Shown here piece by piece: positions 37,504 to 45,622 of a stretch of DNA of 64,000 nucleotides. Below the pieces are notes generated by a model, which saw only the letters and a list, made by a program, of their open reading frames with translations, did not search any database and had not been told where the DNA came from. Position numbers and translations under genes: made by a program. The DNA comes from Gammaproteobacteria bacterium (GTDB lineage: Bacteria; Pseudomonadota; Gammaproteobacteria; Eutrophobiales; Eutrophobiaceae), in contig JANQNX010000010.1 of assembly GCA_028279365.1 (NCBI GenBank), positions 84,206 through 148,205 on the forward strand, in the 5' to 3' direction. The stretch's first letter is position 1. The number at the start of each line of letters is the position of its first letter.

Positions 37504-38325
37504 TCAATAACTAACTTTTTGAACTTCTCGAGATTTATTTAGCACTGTCCCGATTAAATGTGTACCCTTCAACAAGTTCAAACTTTGTTTAATATCTTCC
37601 TCATTCGCTTTCCCTTCCTCGAGCACTAATAACAATGATTCAACAAAAGGGGAAAAAGCCAACGCATCATCTGTTTCAAGCAATGGTGGCAGATCAAAGA
37701 TGACTAATCTCGATGGGTAACGTGATTTTAGTTCATCAACAAGCTTTAACATTTTTTTTGATTTCAACATTTCAGAGGAGTTAGACAACGCCTCACGACC
37801 TGGCAATATCACCAGTCTATTTATACCAGGATTCATCAACATTTTATCCAGTGGCGTATCATGTAAAAGAAAATCGCTAATTCCTGCCCGCGGTGTGATA
37901 CCAAGATACTGATGTATGCCGGGGCGTTTCAAATCAAAATCAACTAATAAGACTGTATAATTCACTTCTCTTGCCAGACTAAAAGCAAGATTAATTGCAG
38001 TTAATGTCTTCCCCTGGTTATTTCCAGGGCTTGTAATTGCCAACGAATTCCATTCGTTGGCAACAAGTTTCTGCAATACTTGTGTACGAAGCATACGATA
38101 AGCTGTATCTACTTCATCACTTTCTTCATCAACTATTACACGGTTTTTCTTTAAGATATCTTTATTTAATTGCTGAATTAAAGTAGATGAATATTCAATC
38201 TTACCTATCTCATCATTATTAGCTTTCTCATTAAGATGATCGTCAATATTGGAAACAGAAACCTTTTTTGCTTCTTGCATCTTCTTTTGTTTTGCCAGTT
38301 CTATTGCCTGTTTAATTTTTTCCAT
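37504..38325 (-). CDS. Tyrosine kinase of the CpsD/CapB/Wzc-C type
   Basis: A 273-aa BY-kinase, the cytoplasmic partner of the Wzz-like protein, which controls polymer length and export by autophosphorylation. It has Walker A' at about 98-107 (ITSPGNNQGKT), A'' VLLVDFDLKRP (about 125-135) and Walker B LVIFDLPP (about 207-214). The usual C-terminal Tyr cluster is reduced to a single final Tyr (VQKVSY), so autophosphorylation may be limited. The N-terminal 60 residues are charged and helical. It follows the Wzz gene directly. Confidence 0.87.
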   Translation of the reverse strand: MEKIKQAIELAKQKKMQEAKKVSVSNIDDHLNEKANNDEIGKIEYSSTLIQQLNKDILKKNRVIVDEESDEVDTAYRMLRTQVLQKLVANEWNSLAITSPGNNQGKTLTAINLAFSLAREVNYTVLLVDFDLKRPGIHQYLGITPRAGISDFLLHDTPLDKMLMNPGINRLVILPGREALSNSSEMLKSKKMLKLVDELKSRYPSRLVIFDLPPLLETDDALAFSPFVESLLLVLEEGKANEEDIKQSLNLLKGTHLIGTVLNKSREVQKVSY

Positions 38326-40101
38326 TTAATACACTCCCAATTTCCTCAGGATGACATACCAGAGTACATCCAGTGGCTTGTAATAAATATGAATAAGCAA
38401 TAGACCTAGTAAAATAATACTCAAAACAACAACAGGAATTAAAACATACATCATTATTCTGCGCCGTCGTTCCTTCGGAGTTTCAATATACGGGATTACA
38501 CTTAGCGGTAACTCTCCTACCAGTCTTTCTATTCCTTTCCGTCCATAAACACCTTTATCAAGACCATCAAGGCCTAACACCGTGCCTATGCCTATACCTA
38601 GTGCAGCAATGATCCCGAGGACCAGCAATGCAGGCCGATTCGGTTTGTGTGCTTTTTCAGGTAGTAACGGTGGTTCAATCAAGGTAAAACGTTCGCCTTT
38701 ATTTTCACTTTCAAGATTTTCTGCCAGTTGCGCTTCCATTTGTTTAGCTTTAATTTCTTTAAACTTAAGCAACGTATTCTCATATTCCCTTAATAACCCA
38801 CGATATTCCCTTTCAACTTGAGGACTGTTGCTGAGCCTTTTTTCAAATTGTTGGATTTTGTTTTCGATTTGATTTTGTTTAAAACGTAATGACTCCTCTT
38901 CTGCCAACGCTGCATCCAGATCGGATTCTAATCGTATATAAGCAGGGTTATCAGGCTCTTCACCCGGAATATCGACCAATTCTGCTGCAATAGGGGAGGC
39001 TAATTCTTCCTTTAACGAATTAATGAATTGCTTTTGTTTTTTTACATCCGGATGTTCTGCAGAATAGTTTTCTTCCAAACTCGTCAATTCAACTTCTGCT
39101 TGCTTGAGTTTAAGGGCGATTTCTTTACGACTGGTGTTAGAACCGACCTGCTCTTCCAACGCCAAAATTTCTTTTTTCAAACTAATAATGTCAGGATGAT
39201 TTTCAGAATAGCGTGATTCCAGACCAATTAATCGAGTTTCAAGAATTTTTAACCTGTCTTTTGGTCCCATAACTCGCTCGCCGGTTTCCGAGAAGGTTCC
39301 AAGAACGGGAGCTAATTGGGATAACTCTGATTCAAGATAGATTTTTCTCTCTTCTAGCGATCTAAGCCTACGCTTGACTTCAAGTAATTCTCTTTCCTGT
39401 CTTTCTATAAAATCGATATTAATTGACACCATTTCCGGTAAGCTATCGGCATTTTCTTCCTTAAAATTTGCAACTTGATTTTCAAGTTGCAACACATATT
39501 CAGCCAGGCGTTCTGCCTCATCTTGCAGAAACGCATTTGCCTCTTCTGCCATCTCTGTTCTGTTTTTCAGGTTCTCATTCAAAAAAAGACTGACGAGTTC
39601 ATTTGCCACTTTTTGAGTAAGATCAGGTCTTTCGTATAAATAGGAAAGCGAAAATGCAATCGTTGCCTTTGACGCACGACCGGTCCTCGGGTCAAAAACA
39701 TCGGCGCTAATCATATCGAGAGAGATATCATCACGCATATCCTCGTAGATCACCTGCATTGGCTCTTTTTTTCTCTCATCTTCATACAAATTATATTTAT
39801 CGATGATCTGTTTCATATTCACAGTCGTCATAACCCGTTGACTTATAGTTTGAATACGTTGATCTGCATAACTTGTCACGGTAGTCCTGACCAGATCCTG
39901 GGGGATATCTTGTTGCTCAATCAAGATGACTGCAGAAGATTTATAAACGGCCGGAAGTAAGATGACAGTAACAACAGTGATCATAATAAAAACAAGTGAC
40001 ACCCATGCCAGAAGCGCCTTTCTTCTGGAAAATGCATTCACATAATCCGAAAATGTCTTTTCAGATTCTGAATATAATTCTATGTTTTGAGAATCTTCCA
40101 T
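38326..40101 (-). CDS. Wzz-family polysaccharide chain-length determinant
   Basis: A 591-aa inner-membrane polysaccharide co-polymerase. It has an N-terminal membrane helix (about residues 33-54) followed by the Wzz domain (VYKSSAVILIEQQDIPQDLV). A long periplasmic coiled coil (about 180-460, heavy in Glu, Lys and Leu) comes next, then PEKAHKPNRPALLVLGIIAA with a second helix, and an extra C-terminal helix near 545-575. The four-gene order export-OMP-Wzz-kinase is typical of exosortase loci. It forms the periplasmic bridge between polymerase and export channel. Confidence 0.9.
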   Translation of the reverse strand: MEDSQNIELYSESEKTFSDYVNAFSRRKALLAWVSLVFIMITVVTVILLPAVYKSSAVILIEQQDIPQDLVRTTVTSYADQRIQTISQRVMTTVNMKQIIDKYNLYEDERKKEPMQVIYEDMRDDISLDMISADVFDPRTGRASKATIAFSLSYLYERPDLTQKVANELVSLFLNENLKNRTEMAEEANAFLQDEAERLAEYVLQLENQVANFKEENADSLPEMVSINIDFIERQERELLEVKRRLRSLEERKIYLESELSQLAPVLGTFSETGERVMGPKDRLKILETRLIGLESRYSENHPDIISLKKEILALEEQVGSNTSRKEIALKLKQAEVELTSLEENYSAEHPDVKKQKQFINSLKEELASPIAAELVDIPGEEPDNPAYIRLESDLDAALAEEESLRFKQNQIENKIQQFEKRLSNSPQVEREYRGLLREYENTLLKFKEIKAKQMEAQLAENLESENKGERFTLIEPPLLPEKAHKPNRPALLVLGIIAALGIGIGTVLGLDGLDKGVYGRKGIERLVGELPLSVIPYIETPKERRRRIMMYVLIPVVVLSIILLGLLLIHIYYKPLDVLWYVILRKLGVY

Positions 40102-40112
40102 AACATATCGTT

Positions 40113-41330
40113 TTATCTAGAAGTACTTAACTGATCAAAACTGTAATTAATATTAAAATAAACTGAATTTGAACTTGCTATGTCATTTGCGTTTTCATTG
40201 TCAACACTACGATAACTATAACCTGCGGAGAACCTTAGTTTCTTACTAAACAGATAGTCCACACTTGTATTAACATCAAAATAGGTAAAATTATTATTTG
40301 CATTATTAAATTCATTTTGAGATTCGTTTTCGAAATAGTTAAATCTGATAGTCGAAGATAACTTTTCAGAAAATGACTTGTCTAAAATAAAAGTAAATGT
40401 ATCACGAATATCCTGATCACCTCGAATACCTGGCGATATGTTTCTTTCAAATGCAGTATTTATAGTAATTTCCTTAAAGCTCTTGTTTATACCAATATTA
40501 TAAATCTGGCCTGTTGCATTGGCCTTGTTACGTGTTATACCGTTGACTGTTAATAAATTAAATTCGGAGCTGCTAAAAATGACTCCAGCACCACCTGTAA
40601 GCGACAGGCTTGGACTGTATTGATAAGAAGCGCTTAGTTGAAAAGCATTATTGGTAATCTCTGTATTGGTGTCAGTGGTTTCGAAATTGGTTTGATATGC
40701 CAAAGCTTGTATTTGTGTTTTTTCATTGTAGATATGTGTAAATGATGCAGAAAACTGCTCTACCTCGGAACTGTTTAGTCCAAAAGTTAATCCCTCTTCA
40801 ACAATTGTTTCCTGCATTGAATAACTGAGTTGTAAGTTCATACGTTCATTTATTGTGTATGTATATGCTGGATTAATCGAACGTGTTTCACGTTCTATTT
40901 CATCAAAAGTAATACCTAATACGTTAATATCCTGAACACCTACCGCTTCATTTCGTAAAGATGCATCGATTCTCAACGAATGTTTTTCAGAAAATTCATG
41001 CGTTCCGGAAACATCGATAAATATATTCTCATTGTTTAGTCCGACATCTTCGCTATAACGAGACAACTGAAAACTAGGTACTAACCTTAGCGATGTCTTA
41101 TTACTGTTATAAGCTATTGCTGTTGTTGCCTGCATAACACCGCCACCAATCTTACTATCCGGTTCAACAAGCAACCGGATATTGTCATCGAGTCGCAAAC
41201 GCATATTGATTGAAGGAGACATTGAAAACTCAGCCGCATTGGAAAAAAAAGTAGTGAAAAAGAGCACTTGCCCAATAAAAATAGAATTAAATACATGCTT
41301 AGGAAAAGACAAGCGTTGTTCCATTATCAT
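40113..41330 (-). CDS. Outer-membrane beta-barrel of the exosortase polysaccharide locus
   Basis: A 405-aa protein with signal peptide and a mature part made of alternating amphipathic beta strands ending with FNINYSFDQL-type text, consistent with an outer-membrane barrel. Its position between the export protein and Wzz matches the PEP-CTERM-associated outer-membrane protein (TIGR03016-like) of such loci. It probably takes part in export or anchoring of the polymer. It overlaps the export gene stop by 4 bases (ATGA). Family assignment is mainly by context and composition. Confidence 0.75.
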   Translation of the reverse strand: MIMEQRLSFPKHVFNSIFIGQVLFFTTFFSNAAEFSMSPSINMRLRLDDNIRLLVEPDSKIGGGVMQATTAIAYNSNKTSLRLVPSFQLSRYSEDVGLNNENIFIDVSGTHEFSEKHSLRIDASLRNEAVGVQDINVLGITFDEIERETRSINPAYTYTINERMNLQLSYSMQETIVEEGLTFGLNSSEVEQFSASFTHIYNEKTQIQALAYQTNFETTDTNTEITNNAFQLSASYQYSPSLSLTGGAGVIFSSSEFNLLTVNGITRNKANATGQIYNIGINKSFKEITINTAFERNISPGIRGDQDIRDTFTFILDKSFSEKLSSTIRFNYFENESQNEFNNANNNFTYFDVNTSVDYLFSKKLRFSAGYSYRSVDNENANDIASSNSVYFNINYSFDQLSTSR

Positions 41331-41890
41331 GGAACAACGACAATATCACCTTGCTCTAAAATGATATTTTGTTCGAGATTTTCACCATCCTCAACTTCAG
41401 CATACTTAAATGGGATAGCAATCTGCTCACCTTCTTTTCGACGCAAAATTTTAATTTTATTGACACCGGCAAAAGTTGTCATCCCTCCGGCTACACTCAA
41501 TGCCTGCATCACGTCAAGCGGATGACTCATGATAAATGCACCCGGATTAGCCACCTTACCGACAACATAGACTTTGTTGCCAACAACAGCAGTAACATTA
41601 ATATTAACTTCCGGTTCAGAGATATATTTCTCCAAACCTTCGACCAGTTCTTTTCGAATCATACTCACTGTTTTTCCCTGAGCTTTTATGTCTCCAGCTA
41701 GTGGAAATGAAAAATACCCATCAGGCCTAACCGTAATCTCCCTATTAAGGTCATCTTCTCGCCAAACAGATATTTCCAGTACATCTCCGGCTCGAATTTG
41801 ATAACTATCTTCAGCAAATGAGCTAAAAGTTAAAGTCACCATATAGAAAAAGAATATATGAGTGTTCATACTTTTACTTAGTTTAGTCAT
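41327..41890 (-). CDS. Polysaccharide export protein (Wza/EpsA-like, short form)
   Basis: A 187-aa export protein with a hydrophobic leader (about residues 10-26). A Poly_export domain follows (YQIRAGDVLEISVWREDDLNREITVRPDGYFSFPLAGDI), then one SLBB domain (VYVVGKVANPGAFIMSHPLDVMQALSVAGG). It should form the periplasmic/outer-membrane export ring. It lacks any Cys, so there is no lipobox, and it lacks the C-terminal membrane-spanning helix of Wza. The next gene, a beta barrel, may provide the outer-membrane pore. The start at 41890 has no good ribosome site; Met8 is an alternative. Confidence 0.9.
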   Translation of the reverse strand: MTKLSKSMNTHIFFFYMVTLTFSSFAEDSYQIRAGDVLEISVWREDDLNREITVRPDGYFSFPLAGDIKAQGKTVSMIRKELVEGLEKYISEPEVNINVTAVVGNKVYVVGKVANPGAFIMSHPLDVMQALSVAGGMTTFAGVNKIKILRRKEGEQIAIPFKYAEVEDGENLEQNIILEQGDIVVVP

Positions 41891-41968
41891 AAATAGTTAT
41901 TTAAATCAGTAGTTTAATTGACATCATTGATATGAATATCACTTTATCAAATAATTATCATATCAGCT

Positions 41969-41989
41969 AAATGAGAATAATACTCATTT
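41969..41989 (-). promoter_or_regulatory. Fur box in front of the polysaccharide export operon
   Basis: AAATGAGAATAATACTCATTT: 7-base arms AAATGAG/CTCATTT, matching the 7-1-7 Fur consensus TGATAAT-N-ATTATCA at 11 of 14 positions. TGAGAAT is a common variant half-site. On the minus strand a promoter-like TTGCAT-N16-TATTAT overlaps it. An additional ATAATTATCA half-site lies just downstream at about 41951-41960. The box ends 79 bases before the export gene ATG. Confidence 0.7.
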
Positions 41990-42034
41990 GACAAGTACAT
42001 GCAATCACATACACTATTAAGCGTCGTTTAGAAC

Positions 42035-42685
42035 TTAGTTCTCCAAGCTGGTTTGGTCCGAATTTTGACGGTTGGTTCGATTATCATCTGATTTGATACG
42101 ATATTCCTGAAGAATATTTTCAATTTCAACCTGCTTCAGGCCAGTAATTCCATCCTTTTGTAACAGCGCATCCAGACTGGATTTGTTTTCATACAACTCC
42201 ATTAATTCCAGATTGGCCTCGTAAAGTTTGAGGTTTTTATTGTCATAATCATCCAGTTCTGCATTTTTTTGTTCGACCGTATATTGCAATTCTTCTTTAT
42301 CTATATTGAGCTGCTTAATCAGTAATTGTGCATCCTGATATTTAGCTATGACTTCCCTTAGCTGTTTTTCCCTGCGTTCAATTTTATTATCACGTTTTTC
42401 AACAGTGCTGACCAAGCCGGCTACTTTCGCTTCTAGTTTCTGGATAGCGAGTTCATTATCAACGATAGTCTCTTTCGCCTCTTCAAGCTCTTTTGATACA
42501 TCAGCCAATTCTTTCTCTAATGTCAGTTTATCCTGCTCAAGGATGGCTTTTTCTTTGGTGATTTGTTTCAGCATAAACTGCATACGTTTCATGGCCTGGT
42601 CACCCTCGCCTTCACGAATTGCACCGGCATTGACTTGATATGCGGTTATCAAAAAAACAAATGCAATGAGTACCTGAATCTTCAT
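42035..42685 (-). CDS. Periplasmic coiled-coil protein of the TPS-TonB cluster
   Basis: A 216-aa protein with a signal peptide (MKIQVLIAFVFLITAYQVNAGA) and an almost continuous coiled coil from about residue 28 to 170 (MKRMQFMLKQITKEKAILEQD, LEKELADVSKELEEA, KIERREKQLREVIAK). The tail is Asn/Asp/Ser-rich. It has no known catalytic motif. It is only 3 bases after the porin gene, so it belongs to the same operon as ExbB/ExbD/TonB. It may act as a spacer or scaffold in the periplasm; the function is unknown. Confidence 0.75.
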   Translation of the reverse strand: MKIQVLIAFVFLITAYQVNAGAIREGEGDQAMKRMQFMLKQITKEKAILEQDKLTLEKELADVSKELEEAKETIVDNELAIQKLEAKVAGLVSTVEKRDNKIERREKQLREVIAKYQDAQLLIKQLNIDKEELQYTVEQKNAELDDYDNKNLKLYEANLELMELYENKSSLDALLQKDGITGLKQVEIENILQEYRIKSDDNRTNRQNSDQTSLEN

Positions 42686-42688
42686 TAG

Positions 42689-44509
42689 TTAGAATTCAGC
42701 ACTTAAATCGAGTTGCAATATATCAATACCTATATCCGGCCCACTGATAGTATTCGCACTAAACCAACGACCCTGAACCCAGGTTACATCGGTTACACCA
42801 TATCGCCCGCCCAGGATATATCCGCGACCATTAGTCCCACCACCGATAAAGTTGGAGTCCGTATACGCATCAACCACCGCGTCACGTTCCAGGTATTTAT
42901 AGGCACCAAAAATTTGCCAGTTACCTTTGCGCGCGATCGACGGCCAACCGACGGTAAGCCTTAAAGCGTAACCAAATGTTTCCTCTGTGAGTTCATTGTC
43001 GGGGTCAGTTAACACCTGATCCTGAAAAATTTGGGCATCTACAGCATTACCACCGGCTTGATAACGCTCGAGAATATCCTCACGATCATAGCCGATATTC
43101 TTCAATACATCGCCCGTTAAGATAACATGCACAGGTGCCAGCACCGTCCAATCGTAGCTGGCGGTTAAATTAATCACATTATAATCAGGTGCTAATGCAT
43201 ACAATGCCGTTTCTGATGGCGTCGTACTTGCTAAAGAATCAAAGTCATTACGAATATCGAATAATGTATTACCACCTTGCAAAAACTGTGGAGCAGTAAA
43301 GTCATTAGGTTGAGCAGTAATTCGATCACCACCAGCCATGTCTTGCGCAATATTTCTTACGCCCTGAATATTGACATAATCATAATATGATAAAGCAAAT
43401 TTAAATTTTGACTGATCATCAAATCTCAAACTTGAACCTATCTGTCCTCCGACCAACCACTGGTCTTGCGCACTGACCTCAAACTCATTTAATGGGAAAG
43501 CACCAGCACTAATGAATATTTTTTTCGAATCATCTTCAATATCCATCAAACTGTTATTACCGGCAAGGTTATGATGTAGTGAAATATTAAAACCCTGAAA
43601 ACTTAAATCGGGGTCAAAAGACAAATCAGTATGAAAAAAGGGATTTTCAAATCTTCCTGCCCATACTTTTAACCAGGGAAACGCATCAGCATTCAGATCG
43701 GTAAACTTTAGATAGGCATGATCCAATGAAACCTGAAATCGCTCCCCACTATTACCTAAGGTCTGGTTAAGTGAGATAGGCTCATTAATATTACCAGTCG
43801 CGACTCTTCCTCCTACCTCAAGATTATTAGCAATCTCCATAGACATAGCGAGTCTTAATCGTTGTCGCCAACGATTTTGCGTACGATCACGCTCTTTAAA
43901 AAATCGTTGTTCATTGAGAGCTATTGCCGGATTGTTTAAGTTAATCTGCGCTTCGTTAACTTCCAAAAACTCAGGCATAGCATCTCTACGACCATCATTA
44001 TTAAAATCCAGTTCATTATTGTCAGTATAACCATCCACCTGATTACGAAAACGAATATCACCACTAACTTTTAGCTTCTTTACCCATTCCGGCATTGTAT
44101 CAGGGACACCCCAACGTTTTGTTTCTGCATGAGCTACAACATCACTTACGACATCCTGCCTTAATTCTGCCCGCACCTGATCACGGATTTCCTGTTTAAC
44201 ATGATCCGGAACATATTGAACGCGTACTGCTTTTTTATCTTCTTCAACCTGTTTTTCTTTATCTATCTGTTCCTGTTTGGCTTCTTGCGCAGCCTGAACC
44301 TTGGCTTTCACCGTCGCCGTTTGTTTCATCAGTTCAGCCTTGTCTTCTTTTAAAATACCTTCGGTCACTAATTCATCGATTAAATTAGTAATAGTATTTT
44401 TTAACTCCAATAATTCCTGTCGTTCATCTTGTTCAGTTCTAGCTGAAGATGAAACTGAAAAGAAAGTCAGCGAAACAAGCAAAAATATATTTATTAATTT
44501 TATTTTCAT
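42689..44509 (-). CDS. Putative outer-membrane porin with N-terminal coiled coil (Porin_5-like)
   Basis: A 606-aa protein with signal peptide (about 1-23) and a helical Lys/Glu/Gln-rich segment (about 25-130). A beta-barrel part (about 145-606) follows, beginning WVKKLKVSGDIRFRNQVDGY, with GGRVATGNINEPISLNQTLG, LKVWAGRFENPFFHTDL and a C-terminal strand LDLSAEF. This matches the putative porin family PF16930. The N-terminal helix could bind peptidoglycan or the adjacent coiled-coil protein. The barrel may be the outer-membrane partner energised by the neighbouring TonB, although it shows no TonB box or plug that I recognise. Confidence 0.8.
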   Translation of the reverse strand: MKIKLINIFLLVSLTFFSVSSSARTEQDERQELLELKNTITNLIDELVTEGILKEDKAELMKQTATVKAKVQAAQEAKQEQIDKEKQVEEDKKAVRVQYVPDHVKQEIRDQVRAELRQDVVSDVVAHAETKRWGVPDTMPEWVKKLKVSGDIRFRNQVDGYTDNNELDFNNDGRRDAMPEFLEVNEAQINLNNPAIALNEQRFFKERDRTQNRWRQRLRLAMSMEIANNLEVGGRVATGNINEPISLNQTLGNSGERFQVSLDHAYLKFTDLNADAFPWLKVWAGRFENPFFHTDLSFDPDLSFQGFNISLHHNLAGNNSLMDIEDDSKKIFISAGAFPLNEFEVSAQDQWLVGGQIGSSLRFDDQSKFKFALSYYDYVNIQGVRNIAQDMAGGDRITAQPNDFTAPQFLQGGNTLFDIRNDFDSLASTTPSETALYALAPDYNVINLTASYDWTVLAPVHVILTGDVLKNIGYDREDILERYQAGGNAVDAQIFQDQVLTDPDNELTEETFGYALRLTVGWPSIARKGNWQIFGAYKYLERDAVVDAYTDSNFIGGGTNGRGYILGGRYGVTDVTWVQGRWFSANTISGPDIGIDILQLDLSAEF

Positions 44510-44520
44510 TATTTACTTAA

Positions 44521-45183
44521 TTAATTTCTTGACACAATTCTTAATTTCACTGGTTGCGGCATATCCTTGGGCGGAACAATTCCAACGCTTTTACCTGTTG
44601 CCAACGCCAGTTGTAATGCGTCATCCGTTTCAGCACTTCCACTCGTCCCTAATAATTCGGTTCTCTCTACTCGTCCTTGAGTATCCAGCCATATCTTTAA
44701 AATGACGTCATAAGTTGCCTTGCGAACATCTTCATTTTCTGCCAGCAAGCGGTTCACTTCTCTTTTCAATGAACTGGCAAATTTTTCCAACGAACCGCGA
44801 CCACAATTGATCGTACATTTTGGCTTTCCTGCGCGTAGTCCAAAGCCGTCGCCTTCACCCAATGGTCCATCTGCTGTGAGTTCGTCACCGCCATCATTTT
44901 CATCAGGTCCCTGATCTGGCTCGGGTTCCGGCTCGGGTTCCGGTTCCGGTTCAGGCTCCGGTTCTTCTTCCGGTTCCGGAGGCTCTTCCATCTCGGGAGG
45001 CGGTGGTGGCGGAGGCGGTGGCGGAGCAACCAGTTTTACCGTTTGTAATTCCTTTTTTGGAGGGGGTGTTTGCATTGATAAACTACTAACAAACTTATAT
45101 GCCCCCCAAATCAATAAGCTTAAAATTATTAAGCCAACAGCAATCAGTGCACCTTTTTTAATTAAGCGGGATTTATCCTCCAT
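44521..45183 (-). CDS. tonB: TonB-family energy transducer
   Basis: TonB carries proton-motive energy from ExbB/ExbD to the outer membrane. The 220-aa protein has an N-terminal membrane helix (about residues 12-33), a Pro run and a long Glu-Pro repeat (about 47-92). A Gly/Asp-rich linker, a CTINC pair (about 122-126) and a C-terminal TonB/TolA-type domain (TYDVILKIWLDTQGRVERTELLGTSG, LKIRIVS-like end) follow. It is third in the ExbB-ExbD-TonB order. The Cys pair before the C-terminal domain is not usual for TonB. Confidence 0.88.
   Translation of the reverse strand: MEDKSRLIKKGALIAVGLIILSLLIWGAYKFVSSLSMQTPPPKKELQTVKLVAPPPPPPPPPPEMEEPPEPEEEPEPEPEPEPEPEPEPDQGPDENDGGDELTADGPLGEGDGFGLRAGKPKCTINCGRGSLEKFASSLKREVNRLLAENEDVRKATYDVILKIWLDTQGRVERTELLGTSGSAETDDALQLALATGKSVGIVPPKDMPQPVKLRIVSRN
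44916..44987 (-). repeat. Glu-Pro codon repeat in tonB
   Basis: About a dozen degenerate 6-base units (GAACCG/GAGCCC type on the minus strand) encode the alternating Glu-Pro linker of the TonB protein. Such tracts can change length by slippage in 6-base steps without loss of frame. Confidence 0.8.
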
Positions 45184-45197
45184 TTAATGTCTCGCTG

Positions 45198-45611
45198 TTA
45201 AGCTTTGCCAATCTTTGCCGTAACCAGTCCCACCTCCGTAATATCGAGACGTCCAAGTAAATCAAGTACATCAATCACTGTTTGGTATTGCACCGCTGCA
45301 TCACCCTTAACGACGACAGGTAATTCCGGATTTGCCGCTTTCATTGACGCTAGTTGTCCCTCAAGTTGATCTAATGTCACTGCATAGGTATCCAGATAAA
45401 TCTGTCCATCGGCAGAGATAGTGATCGCCTTGGTTTTAGATTCAGCCAAACTTGGCGCTTTACTGGCTTTTGGCAAGTCTACTTTTAGACCTTGAATCGC
45501 AGCAGTCGTCATAATGATAAAAATGATCAACAACACGAAAGTAAGATCGACCATCGGGGTAATATTGATATCATCGTAGGGTTCGTTATCGCCTTTTGGT
45601 CCTTCAGCCAT
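45198..45611 (-). CDS. exbD: ExbD/TolR-family proton channel subunit
   Basis: A 137-aa ExbD protein. It has the N-terminal motif DINITPMVDLTFVLLIIFIIMTT with the single membrane helix and its essential Asp (the D of PMVDL), followed by the periplasmic domain (VDLPKASKAP, ITISADGQIYL, LPVVVKGDAAVQYQTVIDVLDLLGRLDITEVGL). It works with the upstream ExbB-fusion. Spacings of 11 and 14 bases to the flanking genes show a tight operon. Confidence 0.95.
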   Translation of the reverse strand: MAEGPKGDNEPYDDINITPMVDLTFVLLIIFIIMTTAAIQGLKVDLPKASKAPSLAESKTKAITISADGQIYLDTYAVTLDQLEGQLASMKAANPELPVVVKGDAAVQYQTVIDVLDLLGRLDITEVGLVTAKIGKA

Positions 45612-45622
45612 CTCCGCTTCTC

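Noticed and set aside
44916..45020. Short tandem repeats as a CRISPR or phase-variation array
   Set aside because: The repeats are Glu-Pro and Pro codon tracts of the TonB linker; units are 6 bases, so slippage keeps the frame.
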